Shown: one piece after another, positions 11,504-21,165 of the stretch
Layout: every line of letters begins with the position of its first letter
Numbering within the stretch: position 1 is the stretch's first letter
Assembly (NCBI GenBank): GCA_905221605.1
Contig: CAJNDS010000524.1
Span: 248,001 to 312,000 of the forward strand
Length of the DNA stretch: 64,000 bases
Source: Symbiodinium natans
Lineage: Eukaryota > Sar > Dinophyceae > Suessiales > Symbiodiniaceae
Reading direction: 5' to 3'
The notes under the pieces: model-generated
What the model was told of the DNA's origin: nothing
Databases searched by the model: none
Seen by the model: only the letters and a program-made list of their open reading frames with translations
Translations under genes and position numbers: made by a program

Positions 11504-11528
11504 GGGGGGGGGGGGGGGGGGGGGGGGG
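11504..11528. repeat. Poly-G run (25 G)
   Basis: A 25-base guanine homopolymer, potentially G-quadruplex forming. No gene overlaps it. Confidence 0.85.
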
Positions 11529-11529
11529 C

Positions 11530-12600
11530 AGTGACTCAGTAAATATCGAACGCAGGTGACTCAACGAACAGCCGTAAGTGAACCTCGACAACAGGGTTGT
11601 TTCTGTGCTGTGACCTCTGGCCTGACGTGCTCCCCCCTTCACAGAAGCGCGATATTCCTTCTGCGCGAATTTTTCAATGTGTCTGATCAGCATTTAGAAT
11701 TGCAGTTGAAGATGCTGCAACTTGGGCACTTCGTTACAGGTCCACGGAAGGCATCGAGTTGCTGTGAGTCCAAAGAGGGGCAGCCATGTTGCGCTCCACG
11801 CCTGCTGAGGCCTGCATATCATGTTCATCATCTTTCCTTTGATGTTTGATCCTGGGCTGCATCATGATGGCGTCGTGTCAGTTCTTCAGGGACCCAGTGC
11901 TCTTTTGAAAAGGCAATCCTGATGGCAATCATGCGAGCGATGACGCATATTCCGAATTTCAAGAAAAGTGCCTTGGAAGTCATCCTCTGTGATTTCTCGG
12001 AATGGTCGACTCAAGTCGTGAGGGCGGTGTGGACCAGATCAGCATTAGACAGTGGGTGTGACACTGCTGCCCGAATGACGTCAGCAGCATTCAGCAGCCA
12101 TCATTGCGCCCTCCAGTGGTGCCATAGTGACACGAAGGTGCCATGACCGCTGTTTTCGCGCTTGCGAACTGCAGCCTTCACTGGGTAACCTGGCCGAGCG
12201 AATATCGAGGTCTGCTGTGAACATGAATTTCGAAAGTTATGATTATGCTAGCAGCTTGTACATGCAGCCACCGCACGCCGACCCCGGCAAGATGTCTTTC
12301 ACCAGCAGCATCCCATCACATGTACTGGCTTTCACTGAGCTTGGCAGGTGCCTCCATGTTGTGGGAGGGGGAAGGGGAGCAAAAAGCGGAATCTAGATCA
12401 AACGACCAAAGTCGTGGGCTTCGGCGGATGTTTCAGATGCAGGATATGGAATACTTCCCATACTCCCAAACTCCTAAGGCCTTCATCCAGCTTGGTCGGC
12501 TGCTGCGCAAAGGTGGCTGGTTCTGCCCCTTGCTGCAACATCCACGAGCCCCGCGTTCACGAAACGTTGGTAGAGTGTCCAGTGACGGAGCCTGGGCAAC
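11530..12600. other. Unresolved stretch with possible exons
   Basis: No family recognised. Some pieces read like exons: about 12418-12500 (DMEYFPYSQTPKAF) and about 12510-12600 (CCNIHEPRVHETLVECPV), but in different frames and without a match I know. Confidence 0.3.
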
Positions 12601-12619
12601 TTATGAGTTCGGGAACTGA

Positions 12620-12917
12620 GGCGTGCCAGTGGTTTTGGCTGAGTCATTCGCCGTCTTTATGTTCTTCCAAGATAGTGGCATGAAAACTCGGACGGACAAG
12701 TTCGCCAAAAAAGTGAAGGATATCACTGTGCGGCATGCACAGGGCATTGAGCTAACGCAATTAGGCTCGGGGCCCACTCGACCCAGTCGATGGGCTTAAG
12801 AGCTGCTGGCCTGACTGGAACAGTCTTCAAGTGCCAGCGTACATTACGCCGACATTCCGGAAGTGCACCCGCATCAAGGTGATGAATGCCGGCCTGCCTT
12901 CAGATTTCGTTTACCAG
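12620..12917 (+). CDS. Putative exons of an unrecognised gene
   Basis: About 12624-12760 is open with normal protein-like composition (VPVVLAESFAVFMFFQDSG, then KTRTDKFAKKVKDITVRHAQ). About 12838-12915 gives YITPTFRKCTRIKVMNAG and then LPSDFVYQ. I do not recognise the protein. The second piece runs straight into a CCCTAAA array, as seen with exon-intron borders elsewhere in the window. Boundaries and frame linkage are guesses. Confidence 0.35.
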
Positions 12918-13071
12918 AACCCTAATCCCTAAACCCTAAACTAAACCCTAAACCCTAAACCCTAAACCCTAAACCCTAAACCCTAAACCCTAAAGCCTAA
13001 AGCCTAAACCCTAAACCCTAAACCCTAAACCCTAAACCCTAAACCCTAAACCCTAAACCCTAAACCCTAAG
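12918..13071 (-). repeat. Interstitial telomere-like array, CCCTAAA (about 21 units)
   Basis: The longest telomere-like array in the window, mostly perfect CCCTAAA with a few CCCTAAAG units. There is no partner G-rich array immediately downstream. Confidence 0.92.
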
Positions 13072-13170
13072 GGTACGTAAGTCATACTGTGCAGGCTCCC
13101 GACTCGGAAAAAGAGTTCGACATGACGTCATGCTGTTCTTGTTGGCACCTCCTTGTGGCTGGCGCAACAT

Positions 13171-13322
13171 GGGGGTTTCCGAAATAGGGGGTACCCTTCT
13201 AGGGGTTCCTATAGTAAGGATTATACTGTTTTGGGGGTATATTACCCTTTTGGGGGTTCCTATAGTAAGGATTGTACGATGTTGGGGGTATATGAAGGTT
13301 CCCCTATTTGGGGAGATGCCCC
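13171..13322. mobile_element. MITE-like element, copy B
   Basis: Starts GGGGGTTTCCGAAATAGGGG and ends with a complementary GGTTCCCCTATTTGGGG. Internally it contains two tandem copies, about 52 bp apart, of GGGGTTCCTATAGTAAGGAT. The terminal sequence is shared with the elements at 5585 and 56673. Confidence 0.55.
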
Positions 13323-14480
13323 ACATGGCAAAAGTTGGGATGCAGGCCAAGACAGGCAGGGCAGGTTGTTCTTGCCGGACAGGACACTCCCCGGAGGCCT
13401 CCCCGAGCTGACTCTCGTGCCCGAACGCAGGTATCTCGAGTTTCACCCCGGTCACCTGCATGTGCAGATGGTAGCTTTAGGATTCTAGAAGGGCACCAGG
13501 AACGCGGAGGCCACAAGTGCTTCAAGTGCTTTAGAGTGCTTCAAAGTGCTTAAACGTGCATAAAAGTGCTGAACAGTGCTTCAGGGCAGGTCCCGAGGCG
13601 CTGAACCAAAGTCATGTTTTTGAAGTCACTCTTTCAACCATCTCTCCGTCTCTGTCAGACATTGCCAAGCCTGGATCTCCTACGGGGTGCACTCAGTTCC
13701 GTAAGCTGGGGCCTTAGTCATTGGTCTTCTTCTGCCTGGGCCGGGCTGAGCTTGGGACCTATAGGTTGCGGGAGCAAGCTCTACATCTTCGGCGGCAACA
13801 AGGTCAGCGCAGTGGCGGGCGTCCTCAGCTGTGGGTGTCGGTCTTGGCCCTAACCTAAACCCCGAACCACTCAGGTAGCGGAGTGCTTCAGTCCTCAAGA
13901 AGGTTCGTGGATGCCAGGCGCTGAGGCTCCCAAGAATCGAATTCAGCGCGCACTCCATGACCACGCTGGTTGAAAACAGGCTTCGCTGAAAATGTTCGGT
14001 TCTCCTTTGTCCCGTGGAGATGCAAGGTCGATGGGCAGACTGCTCACCTCTCGTCGATGCTTTGCTGCAGTCGCCTGCCGCTTGTAGCCTGACCGAGATG
14101 TGAGATCAGACTTCAGCTGTTCTTCCTCGGCGTTCCGGCCACATGCGCGCCTTGCATTTTATTAGGGCCGCACCAAAGATGTGCGGCAAAACGTGGTGCT
14201 GGAGCTGCCAGGTGAGAATGGTTGTTTGGCTCTTTCTGCTGCTAAGAGAACATGCCTATGAACACCGACGCGCAGTCAGCTGGTTGCAGCTCATTTGGGA
14301 GAACCTCAAGAAAAGCGGCTGGGCAGTCGCAGCCTCCGCAGGTACAAGGAAATTAATGTCAACCATGGCTTGGCTTGGCAACCTTTGCACCGAGCTGAGG
14401 GATTTTGCAAAGTTGATGACTCCTTTGCATCACCTGCAGTTCCCTAACTGCCCAGACCCTGAACTATAAACCTGGGGATA
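13323..14480. other. Unassigned stretch with one kelch-like fragment
   Basis: Bases about 13770-13805 encode GSKLYIFGGNK, which fits the core strand of a kelch repeat (LYIFGG). A single motif is not enough to call a kelch gene, and I found no second repeat. A tandem AGTGCTTCAA-type repeat occurs at 13516-13585. The rest shows no recognised coding. Confidence 0.3.
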
Positions 14481-15600
14481 TCCGGAGCCCTGGAACCTGA
14501 ACCCTAGCCCAAACCACTAAAAGTCTCATCAGGGCGAAGTCTCAGCATCGGTTCGGAATTACGAGATCAGCACGCATCCAGTGCACTCTTTTCGTTCGTT
14601 GTGCTGCATCTTGTTGCATGACTTGTACATAGAAGTAGGTCGGTCTCTACCAAAGGTGGAGGCTGGACAAGCCGCTGGGCCAGCCAAAGGTCGTCATCGA
14701 GTTTCGTCATTTGAAACTGGCCATTGGAGTTCATGCAAATGTTTATCATCCGATGAAAGGCGAGACGAGTGTGTTTGGCCATCGCTCAAGCATCATCAGC
14801 GTGGCAATGTATAGAATGTAGCCGGTACGAAGGTTGTGCAGCCCCAGATCTTCCCTGTGGATCGTTTCTGTGCCTGCTTGAACGGTGCGGTCGAAAGATG
14901 CTACTTGGGCGTGTAGCAGTGTAGCACGTCTGGTACATGCTGCGTCCCTTCCATTGCCCCTCGCGCAGGCACTGCAGCTCCTGCCAGAAACGTGCCGTGG
15001 GCACATGGCTCGTCATTGCATGAGCCCGGGCCTCCGCGGCCACAACAAGTATACGCCAGCGCTCGAGTTTCTGCAGTTTTTCTGTAGCTCCGTGCTTTCT
15101 TTGGGCGTGCCAAGGCCTGCACCTGAACTTGGCGCAGGCCTGCTTGCAGCTCAAGGCCGAGTGAGCACGCAGCCCTTATCGTTGATACTATGCATCAGTA
15201 TTGAGGCCCTGACCTTGGGATGTTCCCCCTTATGCAAGGGATTATAGTACCCCCGATTATTATCCCTATGAAGGACTGTTAGTATGGAGGGGAAGATCCC
15301 AACCCTGACCCCAGAACCGGCAGCAATACACCAGCATGCGATCGGCGGACATCTTGTTTGATCTGACTTGCAGGCCCATGAGGCAACAGTTCATCATGCT
15401 ACCCGGGCATTGAAAGTGGACCAGGAGAATGCCAAGGCGGGGCCATCAGATAAGTGAAATGTCATGAAATCATCGGCTGAGACAAGAATCTTTCTGAGGC
15501 CTTCTTTCGCCGTGGTTTGGCACAAGAAGCTCTGGGCAAAACGCAGGCAAGGCAATGATCTGGTGGTGAAGGAAGTGTGGTAGAGGAATCGAGATTCCAG
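14481..15600. other. Stretch without a recognised gene, left of the Mei2-like array
   Basis: No family recognised on either strand. Homology to the array spacer stops at the SL relic of copy 1 (15622), so this DNA is the original flank of the array. Confidence 0.45.
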
Positions 15601-15612
15601 AACAGGGCTCTT

Positions 15613-15633
15613 CCGAAATGTTTTTGGCTCAAG
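15613..15633 (+). other. Relict spliced-leader sequence before array copy 1
   Basis: The 21 nt match the known dinoflagellate SL (CCGTAGCCATTTTGGCTCAAG) at 16 of 21 positions, with a perfect TTTTGGCTCAAG at 15622-15633. The SL is added by trans-splicing to mRNA, so a genomic copy directly 5' of a gene indicates that a processed mRNA was reverse transcribed and reinserted. Similarity to the other units begins here, consistent with this being the transcript 5' end. Confidence 0.7.
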
Positions 15634-15684
15634 GGTGGCTGTCTGTTTGCGCTCCACCTCAGCCAGGGACCAGTGCAGGACACG

Positions 15685-16692
15685 ATGGAATCAGTCCAGA
15701 AGGAGCAAGCCTCATCCAGTCGATCATGGGTGCTGCGCAACACGTTCATCGAATTTGTCGAAGATGGTGCAGATGAGTTCGCCAGCTGCTTGATGCGTGC
15801 AAGCTCAGACTCCGTTCTTTACGAGGGTTACTCACGCACGCAGGTGACTGAGCCACAGGTGCGGGAGCCACGGGTGTCTCCAGAGGGCAAGAGGGAGGCC
15901 GCTGCCGCTGCTTCGGATGAGCCCATGGATTCTGAAGCCGGTTTATGTAGTGATGCTGAAACCAACCCAGACACCAACGAAGGTGAAAAGTCCTTGCCGC
16001 TGCTGTGCTATTCCCACATTGACAGTGGGGTGAGCACTCCCAATGCGGCACAGGAGGGAAGCGACTTCGAGCAGTATGTCACGCGAACGCCAAGTCTTAG
16101 AGGCATGGATTGGCAGAGCAGATTCGAAGCAGCCGATCTGCTTCCGAGGGACGAAGAGATTAGATCCGACCCCATGCCGGACCTCGTCCCTCCGATTCAT
16201 CATCACAGCCACGCCACGTCATCAGAGGCTGAGCGCGGTGGAGCAAGTGCTCCCTCGAAGCAGGACCTGCGGAGGCTGGCAGCGGAAGTAGCCAGGCTGG
16301 AGCAGGAGAACAACTTGCTCCGCCGGATGGCGCAGGGACCGAAACAGGAGCCAGTTGCGAGTCCTTCTCAGCAGATCGGTGGCATGGCCTGGGCCATGGC
16401 ATCGGCTGTGGACTTTACTCAGCACCAGGACTCCAGGAATGGCTGGCTTCAAGGGCTTGAGAGGTCTTCCTGCCACAACAGCCCTGCGATGCACGAGCAC
16501 GTGCAGGATGAGTACAAAGCAGTTCAACACGGCGACTGTGCAGCCTTGCCGGAACCCTGGAAGACTTTCCGTTACCCTCGTGATCGAAAGCACCATCGTA
16601 GCAAAGCGGCGGGCTCGCGTCATAGGCGGCAAGCTTTTGCAGATGCTCCAAAACTTCTTCCCTGCACCCCCGGGCATGTGAGTTCAAGATGA
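15685..16692 (+). CDS. RRM-less Mei2-like protein, array copy 1
   Basis: 335 residues. The ATG was chosen because it aligns with the start of the full-length homologue at 30293; the frame is open upstream but that part is 5'-UTR homology. The N-terminal block (SSRSWVLRNTFIEFVEDGA, then SSDSVLYEGYS) and acidic middle match the full-length protein. A leucine-zipper-like coil (EVARLEQENNLLRRMAQG) follows. After QQIGGMAWAMASAVDF the protein jumps to NSPAMHEHVQDEYK, the segment that follows the RRM in the full-length gene, then ends in a basic tail (RKHHRSKAAGSRHRR). About 190 residues with the whole RRM are missing, in frame. It presumably cannot bind RNA like its parent. The zipper could allow dimerisation, an inference. 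This copy retains the ancestral linker (EPRVSPEGK, TNPDTNEGEKSLPLL). Confidence 0.8.
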   Translation: MESVQKEQASSSRSWVLRNTFIEFVEDGADEFASCLMRASSDSVLYEGYSRTQVTEPQVREPRVSPEGKREAAAAASDEPMDSEAGLCSDAETNPDTNEGEKSLPLLCYSHIDSGVSTPNAAQEGSDFEQYVTRTPSLRGMDWQSRFEAADLLPRDEEIRSDPMPDLVPPIHHHSHATSSEAERGGASAPSKQDLRRLAAEVARLEQENNLLRRMAQGPKQEPVASPSQQIGGMAWAMASAVDFTQHQDSRNGWLQGLERSSCHNSPAMHEHVQDEYKAVQHGDCAALPEPWKTFRYPRDRKHHRSKAAGSRHRRQAFADAPKLLPCTPGHVSSR

Positions 16693-17080
16693 ACTGCTTG
16701 ATTTGTACTTTTGTGAAAAGGGTACCCGAATTCCTTCACGCACCTCGCTCTCAGGGGCGAAGCCGGATTTGGCCGGTCTTGTACAGGGTTGGCATGCAAC
16801 AAATGCTTGGAGCAACCGTCACCAGCAGTTCCTACATCTCCTAAGTGAGCAATCGCGTACTTGGCGCATAGCAGAGAAATTGCTGGGAAAACCACGGCCG
16901 ATCGATTTTGAGGCAATTTGAGGCAGCTGTCCAACGTAGCATGACACTTGGCAGTATTCACCCTCACCAAGTTTCCTTTGTCAGCCTGAGTGCCCATCAA
17001 ACTTGGCCGTCTTAGCTCAAGGACTCAAGGGTGGCTGTCTGTTTGCGCTCCACCTCAGCAAGGGACCAGTGCAGGACGCG
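16693..17080 (+). other. Array spacer (repeated five times)
   Basis: This 387-388-bp spacer recurs at 18053-18440, 19416-19803, 20779-21165 and 22141-22527. It contains the 3'-UTR-like start (ACTGCTTGATTTGTACTTTT), a conserved block GAAGCCGGATTTGGCCGG, and CTTAGCTCAAG plus GACTCAAG just before the next gene. Those two read as successive degraded SL ends (consensus TTGGCTCAAG). The same spacer flanks the full-length gene at 30293 on both sides. In a dinoflagellate it would have to supply any promoter and the trans-splice acceptor for the next unit; I cannot identify these elements. Confidence 0.7.
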
Positions 17081-18052
17081 ATGGAATCAGTTCAGAAGGA
17101 GCAAGCCTCATCCAGTCGATCATGGGTGCTGCGCAACACGTTCATCGAATTTGTCGAAGATGGTGCAGATGAGTTCGCCAGCTGCTTGATGCGTGCAAGC
17201 TCAGACTCCGTTCTTTACGAGGGTTACTCACGCACGCAGGTGACTGAGCCACGGAAGCCTTGTGAGGTCAAGGTTGTCGAGGAGGCCAGTACCTTCGCTT
17301 CGGATGAGCCCATGAGTGACACGGACACTGTTCCCGAGACCAATGGCGGAAAGTCTTTGCCGCTGCTGTGCTATTCCCACATTGACAGTGGGGTGAGCAC
17401 TCCCAATGCGGCACAGGAGGGAAGCGACTTCGAGCTGTATGTCACGCGAACGCCAAGTCTTAGAGGCATGGATTGGCAGAGCAGATTCGAAGCAGCCGAT
17501 CTGATTCCGAGGGACGAAGAGATTAGATCCGACCCCATGCCGGACCTCGTCCCTCCGATTCATCATCACAGCCACGCCACGTCATCAGAGGCTGAGCGCG
17601 GTGGAGCAAGTGCTCCCTCGAAGCAGGACCTGCGGAGGCTGGCAGCGGAAGTAGCCAGGCTGGAGCAGGAGAACAACTTGCTCCGCCGGATGGCGCAGGG
17701 ACCGAAACAGGAGCCAGTTGCGAGTCCTTCTCAGCAGATCGGTGGCATGGCCTGGGCCATGGCATCGGCTGTGGACTTTACTCAGCACCAGGACTCCAGG
17801 AATGGCTGGCTTCAAGGGCTTGAGAGGTCTTCCTGCCACAACAGCCCTGCGATGCACGAGCACGTGCAGGATGAGTACAAAGCAGTTCAACACGGCGACT
17901 GTGCAGCCTTGCCGGAACCCTGGAAGACTTTCCGTTACCCTCGTGATCGAAAGCACCATCGTAGCAAAGCGGCGGGCTCGCGTCATAGGCGGCAAGCTTT
18001 TGCAGATGCTCCAAAACTTCTTTGCACCCCCGGGCATGTGAGTTCAAGATGA
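17081..18052 (+). CDS. RRM-less Mei2-like protein, array copy 2
   Basis: 323 residues with the same architecture as copy 1: conserved N-terminal block, acidic linker, leucine zipper, post-RRM NSPAMHE segment and basic tail, with no RRM. The linker is the shorter array-type version (RKPCEVKVVEEASTFASDEP). Two changes mark this copy: VPETNGG in place of VPDTNGG, and a 3-nt loss near the C-terminus (KLLCTPG in place of KLLPCTPG) that keeps frame. The upstream spacer carries degraded SL-like ends at 17011-17029. Frame preservation in a recent duplicate argues for a protein product but does not prove one. Confidence 0.75.
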   Translation: MESVQKEQASSSRSWVLRNTFIEFVEDGADEFASCLMRASSDSVLYEGYSRTQVTEPRKPCEVKVVEEASTFASDEPMSDTDTVPETNGGKSLPLLCYSHIDSGVSTPNAAQEGSDFELYVTRTPSLRGMDWQSRFEAADLIPRDEEIRSDPMPDLVPPIHHHSHATSSEAERGGASAPSKQDLRRLAAEVARLEQENNLLRRMAQGPKQEPVASPSQQIGGMAWAMASAVDFTQHQDSRNGWLQGLERSSCHNSPAMHEHVQDEYKAVQHGDCAALPEPWKTFRYPRDRKHHRSKAAGSRHRRQAFADAPKLLCTPGHVSSR

Positions 18053-18440
18053 ACTGCTTGATTTGTACTTTTGTGAAAAGGGTACCCGAATTCCTTCACG
18101 CACCTCGCTCTCAGGGGCGAAGCCGGATTTGGCCGGTCTTGTACAGGGTTGGCATGCAACAAATGCTTGGAGCAACCGTCACCAGCAGTTCCTACATCTC
18201 CTAAGTGAGCAATCGCGTACTTGGCGCATAGCAGAGAAATTGCTGGGAAAACCACGGCCGATCGATTTTGAGGCAATTTGAGGCAGCTGTCCAACGTAGC
18301 ATGACACTTGGCAGTATTCACCCTCGCCAAGTTTCCTTTGTCAACCTGATTGCCCATCAAACTTGGCCGTCTTAGCTCAAGGACTCAAGGGTGGCTGTCT
18401 GTTTGCGCTCCACCTCAGCAAGGGACCAGTGCAGGACGCG

Positions 18441-19415
18441 ATGGAATCAGTTCAGAAGGAGCAAGCCTCATCCAGTCGATCATGGGTGCTGCGCAACACG
18501 TTCATCGAATTTGTCGAAGATGGTGCAGATGAGTTCGCCAGCTGCGTGATGCGTGCAAGCTCAGACTCCGTTCTTTACGAGGGTTACTCACGCACGCAGG
18601 TGACTGAGTCACGGAAGCCTTGTGAGGTCAAGGTTGTCGTGGAGGCCAGTACCTTCGCTTCGGATGAGCCCATGAGTGACACGGACACTGTTCCCGACAC
18701 CAATGGCGGAAAGTCTTTGCCGCTGCTGTGCTATTCCCACATTGACAGTGGGGTGAGCACTCCCAATGCGGCACCGGAGGGAAGCGACTTCGAGCTGTAT
18801 GTCACGCGAACGCCAAGTCTTAGAGGCATGGATTGGCAGAGCAGATTCGAAGCAGCCGATCTGATTCCGAGGGACGAAGAGATTAGATCCGACCCCATGC
18901 CGGACCTCGTCCCTCCGATTCATCATCACAGCCACGCCACGTCATCAGAGGCTGAGCGCGGTGGAGCAAGTGCTCCCTCGAAGCAGGACCTGCGGAGGCT
19001 GGCAGCGGAAGTAGCCAGGCTGGAGCAGGAGAACAACTTGCTCCGCCGGATGGCGCAGGGACCGAAACAGGAGCCAGTTGCGAGTCCTTCTCAGCAGATC
19101 GGTGGCATGGCCTGGGCCATGGCATCGGCTGTGGACTTTACTCAGCACCAGGACTCCAGGAATGGCTGGCTTCAAGGGCTTGAGAGGTCTTCCTGCCACA
19201 ACAGCCCTGCGATGCACGAGCACGTGCAGGATGAGTACAAAGCAGTTCAACACGGCGACTGTGCAGCCTTGCCGGAACCCTGGAAGACTTTCCGTTACCC
19301 TCGTGATCGAAAGCACCATCGTAGCAAAGCGGCGGGCTCGCGTCATAGGCGGCAAGCTTTTGCAGATGCTCCAAAACTTCTTCCCTGCACCCCCGGGCAT
19401 GTGAGTTCAAGATGA
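18441..19415 (+). CDS. RRM-less Mei2-like protein, array copy 3
   Basis: 324 residues, nearly identical to copies 2, 4 and 5. Distinguishing changes include CVMRASS in place of CLMRASS, a VVVEAS linker and the NAAPEGSDF variant shared with copy 5. The RRM is absent; zipper and post-RRM flank are present. The spacer before it (18053-18440) differs slightly from the others (CTCGCCAAG, CAACCTGATT), giving a marker for unit genealogy. Confidence 0.75.
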   Translation: MESVQKEQASSSRSWVLRNTFIEFVEDGADEFASCVMRASSDSVLYEGYSRTQVTESRKPCEVKVVVEASTFASDEPMSDTDTVPDTNGGKSLPLLCYSHIDSGVSTPNAAPEGSDFELYVTRTPSLRGMDWQSRFEAADLIPRDEEIRSDPMPDLVPPIHHHSHATSSEAERGGASAPSKQDLRRLAAEVARLEQENNLLRRMAQGPKQEPVASPSQQIGGMAWAMASAVDFTQHQDSRNGWLQGLERSSCHNSPAMHEHVQDEYKAVQHGDCAALPEPWKTFRYPRDRKHHRSKAAGSRHRRQAFADAPKLLPCTPGHVSSR

Positions 19416-19803
19416 ACTGCTTGATTTGTACTTTTGTGAAAAGGGTACCCGAATTCCTTCACGCACCTCGCTCTCAGGGGCGAAGCCGGATTTGGCCGGT
19501 CTTGTACAGGGTTGGCATGCAACAAATGCTTGGAGCAACCGTCACCAGCAGTTCCTACATCTCCTAAGTGAGCAATCGCGTACTTGGCGCATAGCAGAGA
19601 AATTGCTGGGAAAACCACGGCCGATCGATTTTGAGGCAATTTGAGGCAGCTGTCCAACGTAGCATGACACTTGGCAGTATTCACCCTCACCAAGTTTCCT
19701 TTGTCAGCCTGAGTGCCCATCAAACTTGGCCGTCTTAGCTCAAGGACTCAAGGGTGGCTGTCTGTTTGCGCTCCACCTCAGCAAGGGACCAGTGCAGGAC
19801 GCG

Positions 19804-20778
19804 ATGGAATCAGTTCAGAAGGAGCAAGCCTCATCCAGTCGATCATGGGTGCTGCGCAACACGTTCATCGAATTTGTCGAAGATGGTGCAGATGAGTTCG
19901 CCAGCTGCTTGATGCGTGCAAGCTCAGACTCCGTTCTTTACGAGGGTTACTCACGCACGCAGGTGACTGAGCCACGGAAGCCTTGTGAGGTCAAGGTTGT
20001 CGAGGAGGCCAGTACCTTCGCTTCGGATGAGCCCATGAGTGACACGGACACTGTTCCCGACACCAATGGCGGAAAGTCTTTGCCGCTGCTGTGCTATTCC
20101 CACATTGACAGTGGGGTGAGCACTCCCAATGCGGCACAGGAGGGAAGCGACTTCGAGCTGTATGTCACGCGAACGCCAAGTCTTAGAGGCATGGATTGGC
20201 AGAGCAGATTCGAAGCAGCCGATCTGATTCCGAGGGACGAAGAGATTAGATCCGACCCCATGCCGGACCTCGTCCCTCCGATTCATCATCACAGCCACGC
20301 CACGTCATCAGAGGCTGAGCGCGGTGGAGCAAGTGCTCCCTCGAAGCAGGACCTGCGGAGGCTGGCAGCGGAAGTAGCCAGGCTGGAGCAGGAGAACAAC
20401 TTGCTCCGCCGGATGGCGCAGGGACCGAAACAGGAGCCAGTTGCGAGTCCTTCTCAGCAGATCGGTGGCATGGCCTGGGCCATGGCATCGGCTGTGGACT
20501 TTACTCAGCACCAGGACTCCAGGAATGGCTGGCTTCAAGGGCTTGAGAGGTCTTCCTGCCACAACAGCCCTGCGATGCACGAGCACGTGCAGGATGAGTA
20601 CAAAGCAGTTCAACACGGCGACTGTGCAGCCTTGCCGGAACCCTGGAAGACTTTCCGTTACCCTCGTGATCGAAAGCACCATCGTAGCAAAGCGGCGGGC
20701 TCGCGTCATAGGCGGCAAGCTTTTGCAGATGCTCCAAAACTTCTTCCCTGCACCCCCGGGCATGTGAGTTCAAGATGA
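19804..20778 (+). CDS. RRM-less Mei2-like protein, array copy 4
   Basis: 324 residues with the standard array-type sequence (RKPCEVKVVEEAS linker, NAAQEGSDF). The preceding spacer appears identical to the one between copies 1 and 2. The RRM is missing at the same junction as all other copies, so the deletion predates the amplification. Confidence 0.75.
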   Translation: MESVQKEQASSSRSWVLRNTFIEFVEDGADEFASCLMRASSDSVLYEGYSRTQVTEPRKPCEVKVVEEASTFASDEPMSDTDTVPDTNGGKSLPLLCYSHIDSGVSTPNAAQEGSDFELYVTRTPSLRGMDWQSRFEAADLIPRDEEIRSDPMPDLVPPIHHHSHATSSEAERGGASAPSKQDLRRLAAEVARLEQENNLLRRMAQGPKQEPVASPSQQIGGMAWAMASAVDFTQHQDSRNGWLQGLERSSCHNSPAMHEHVQDEYKAVQHGDCAALPEPWKTFRYPRDRKHHRSKAAGSRHRRQAFADAPKLLPCTPGHVSSR

Positions 20779-21165
20779 ACTGCTTGATTTGTACTTTTGT
20801 GAAAAGGGTACCCGAATTCCTTCACGCACCTCGCTCTCAGGGGCGAAGCCGGATTTGGCCGGTCTTGTACAGGGTTGGCATGCAACAAATGCTTGGAGCA
20901 ACCGTCACCAGCAGTTCCTACATCTCCTAAGTGAGCAATCGCGTACTTGGCGCATAGCAGAGAAATTGCTGGGAAAACCACGGCCGATCGATTTTGAGGC
21001 AATTTGAGGCAGCTGTCCAACGTAGCATGACACTTGGCAGTATTCACCCTCACTTAGTTCCTTTGTCAGCCTGATTGCCCATCAAACTTGGCCGTCTTAG
21101 CTCAAGGACTCAAGGGTGGCTGTCTGTTTGCGCTCCACCTCAGCAAGGGACCAGTGCAGGACGCG

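Noticed and set aside
12918-13071. A real chromosome end
   Set aside because: The arrays are internal, short, variable and in both orientations, with genes continuing on both sides.
13770-13805. Kelch repeat gene
   Set aside because: Only one LYIFGG-type strand was found; a propeller needs several repeats.
16222-16677. 150-residue minus-strand frames repeated in every array unit
   Set aside because: They persist only because the units are copies; they are antisense to the zipper and basic-tail coding region and have no domain.
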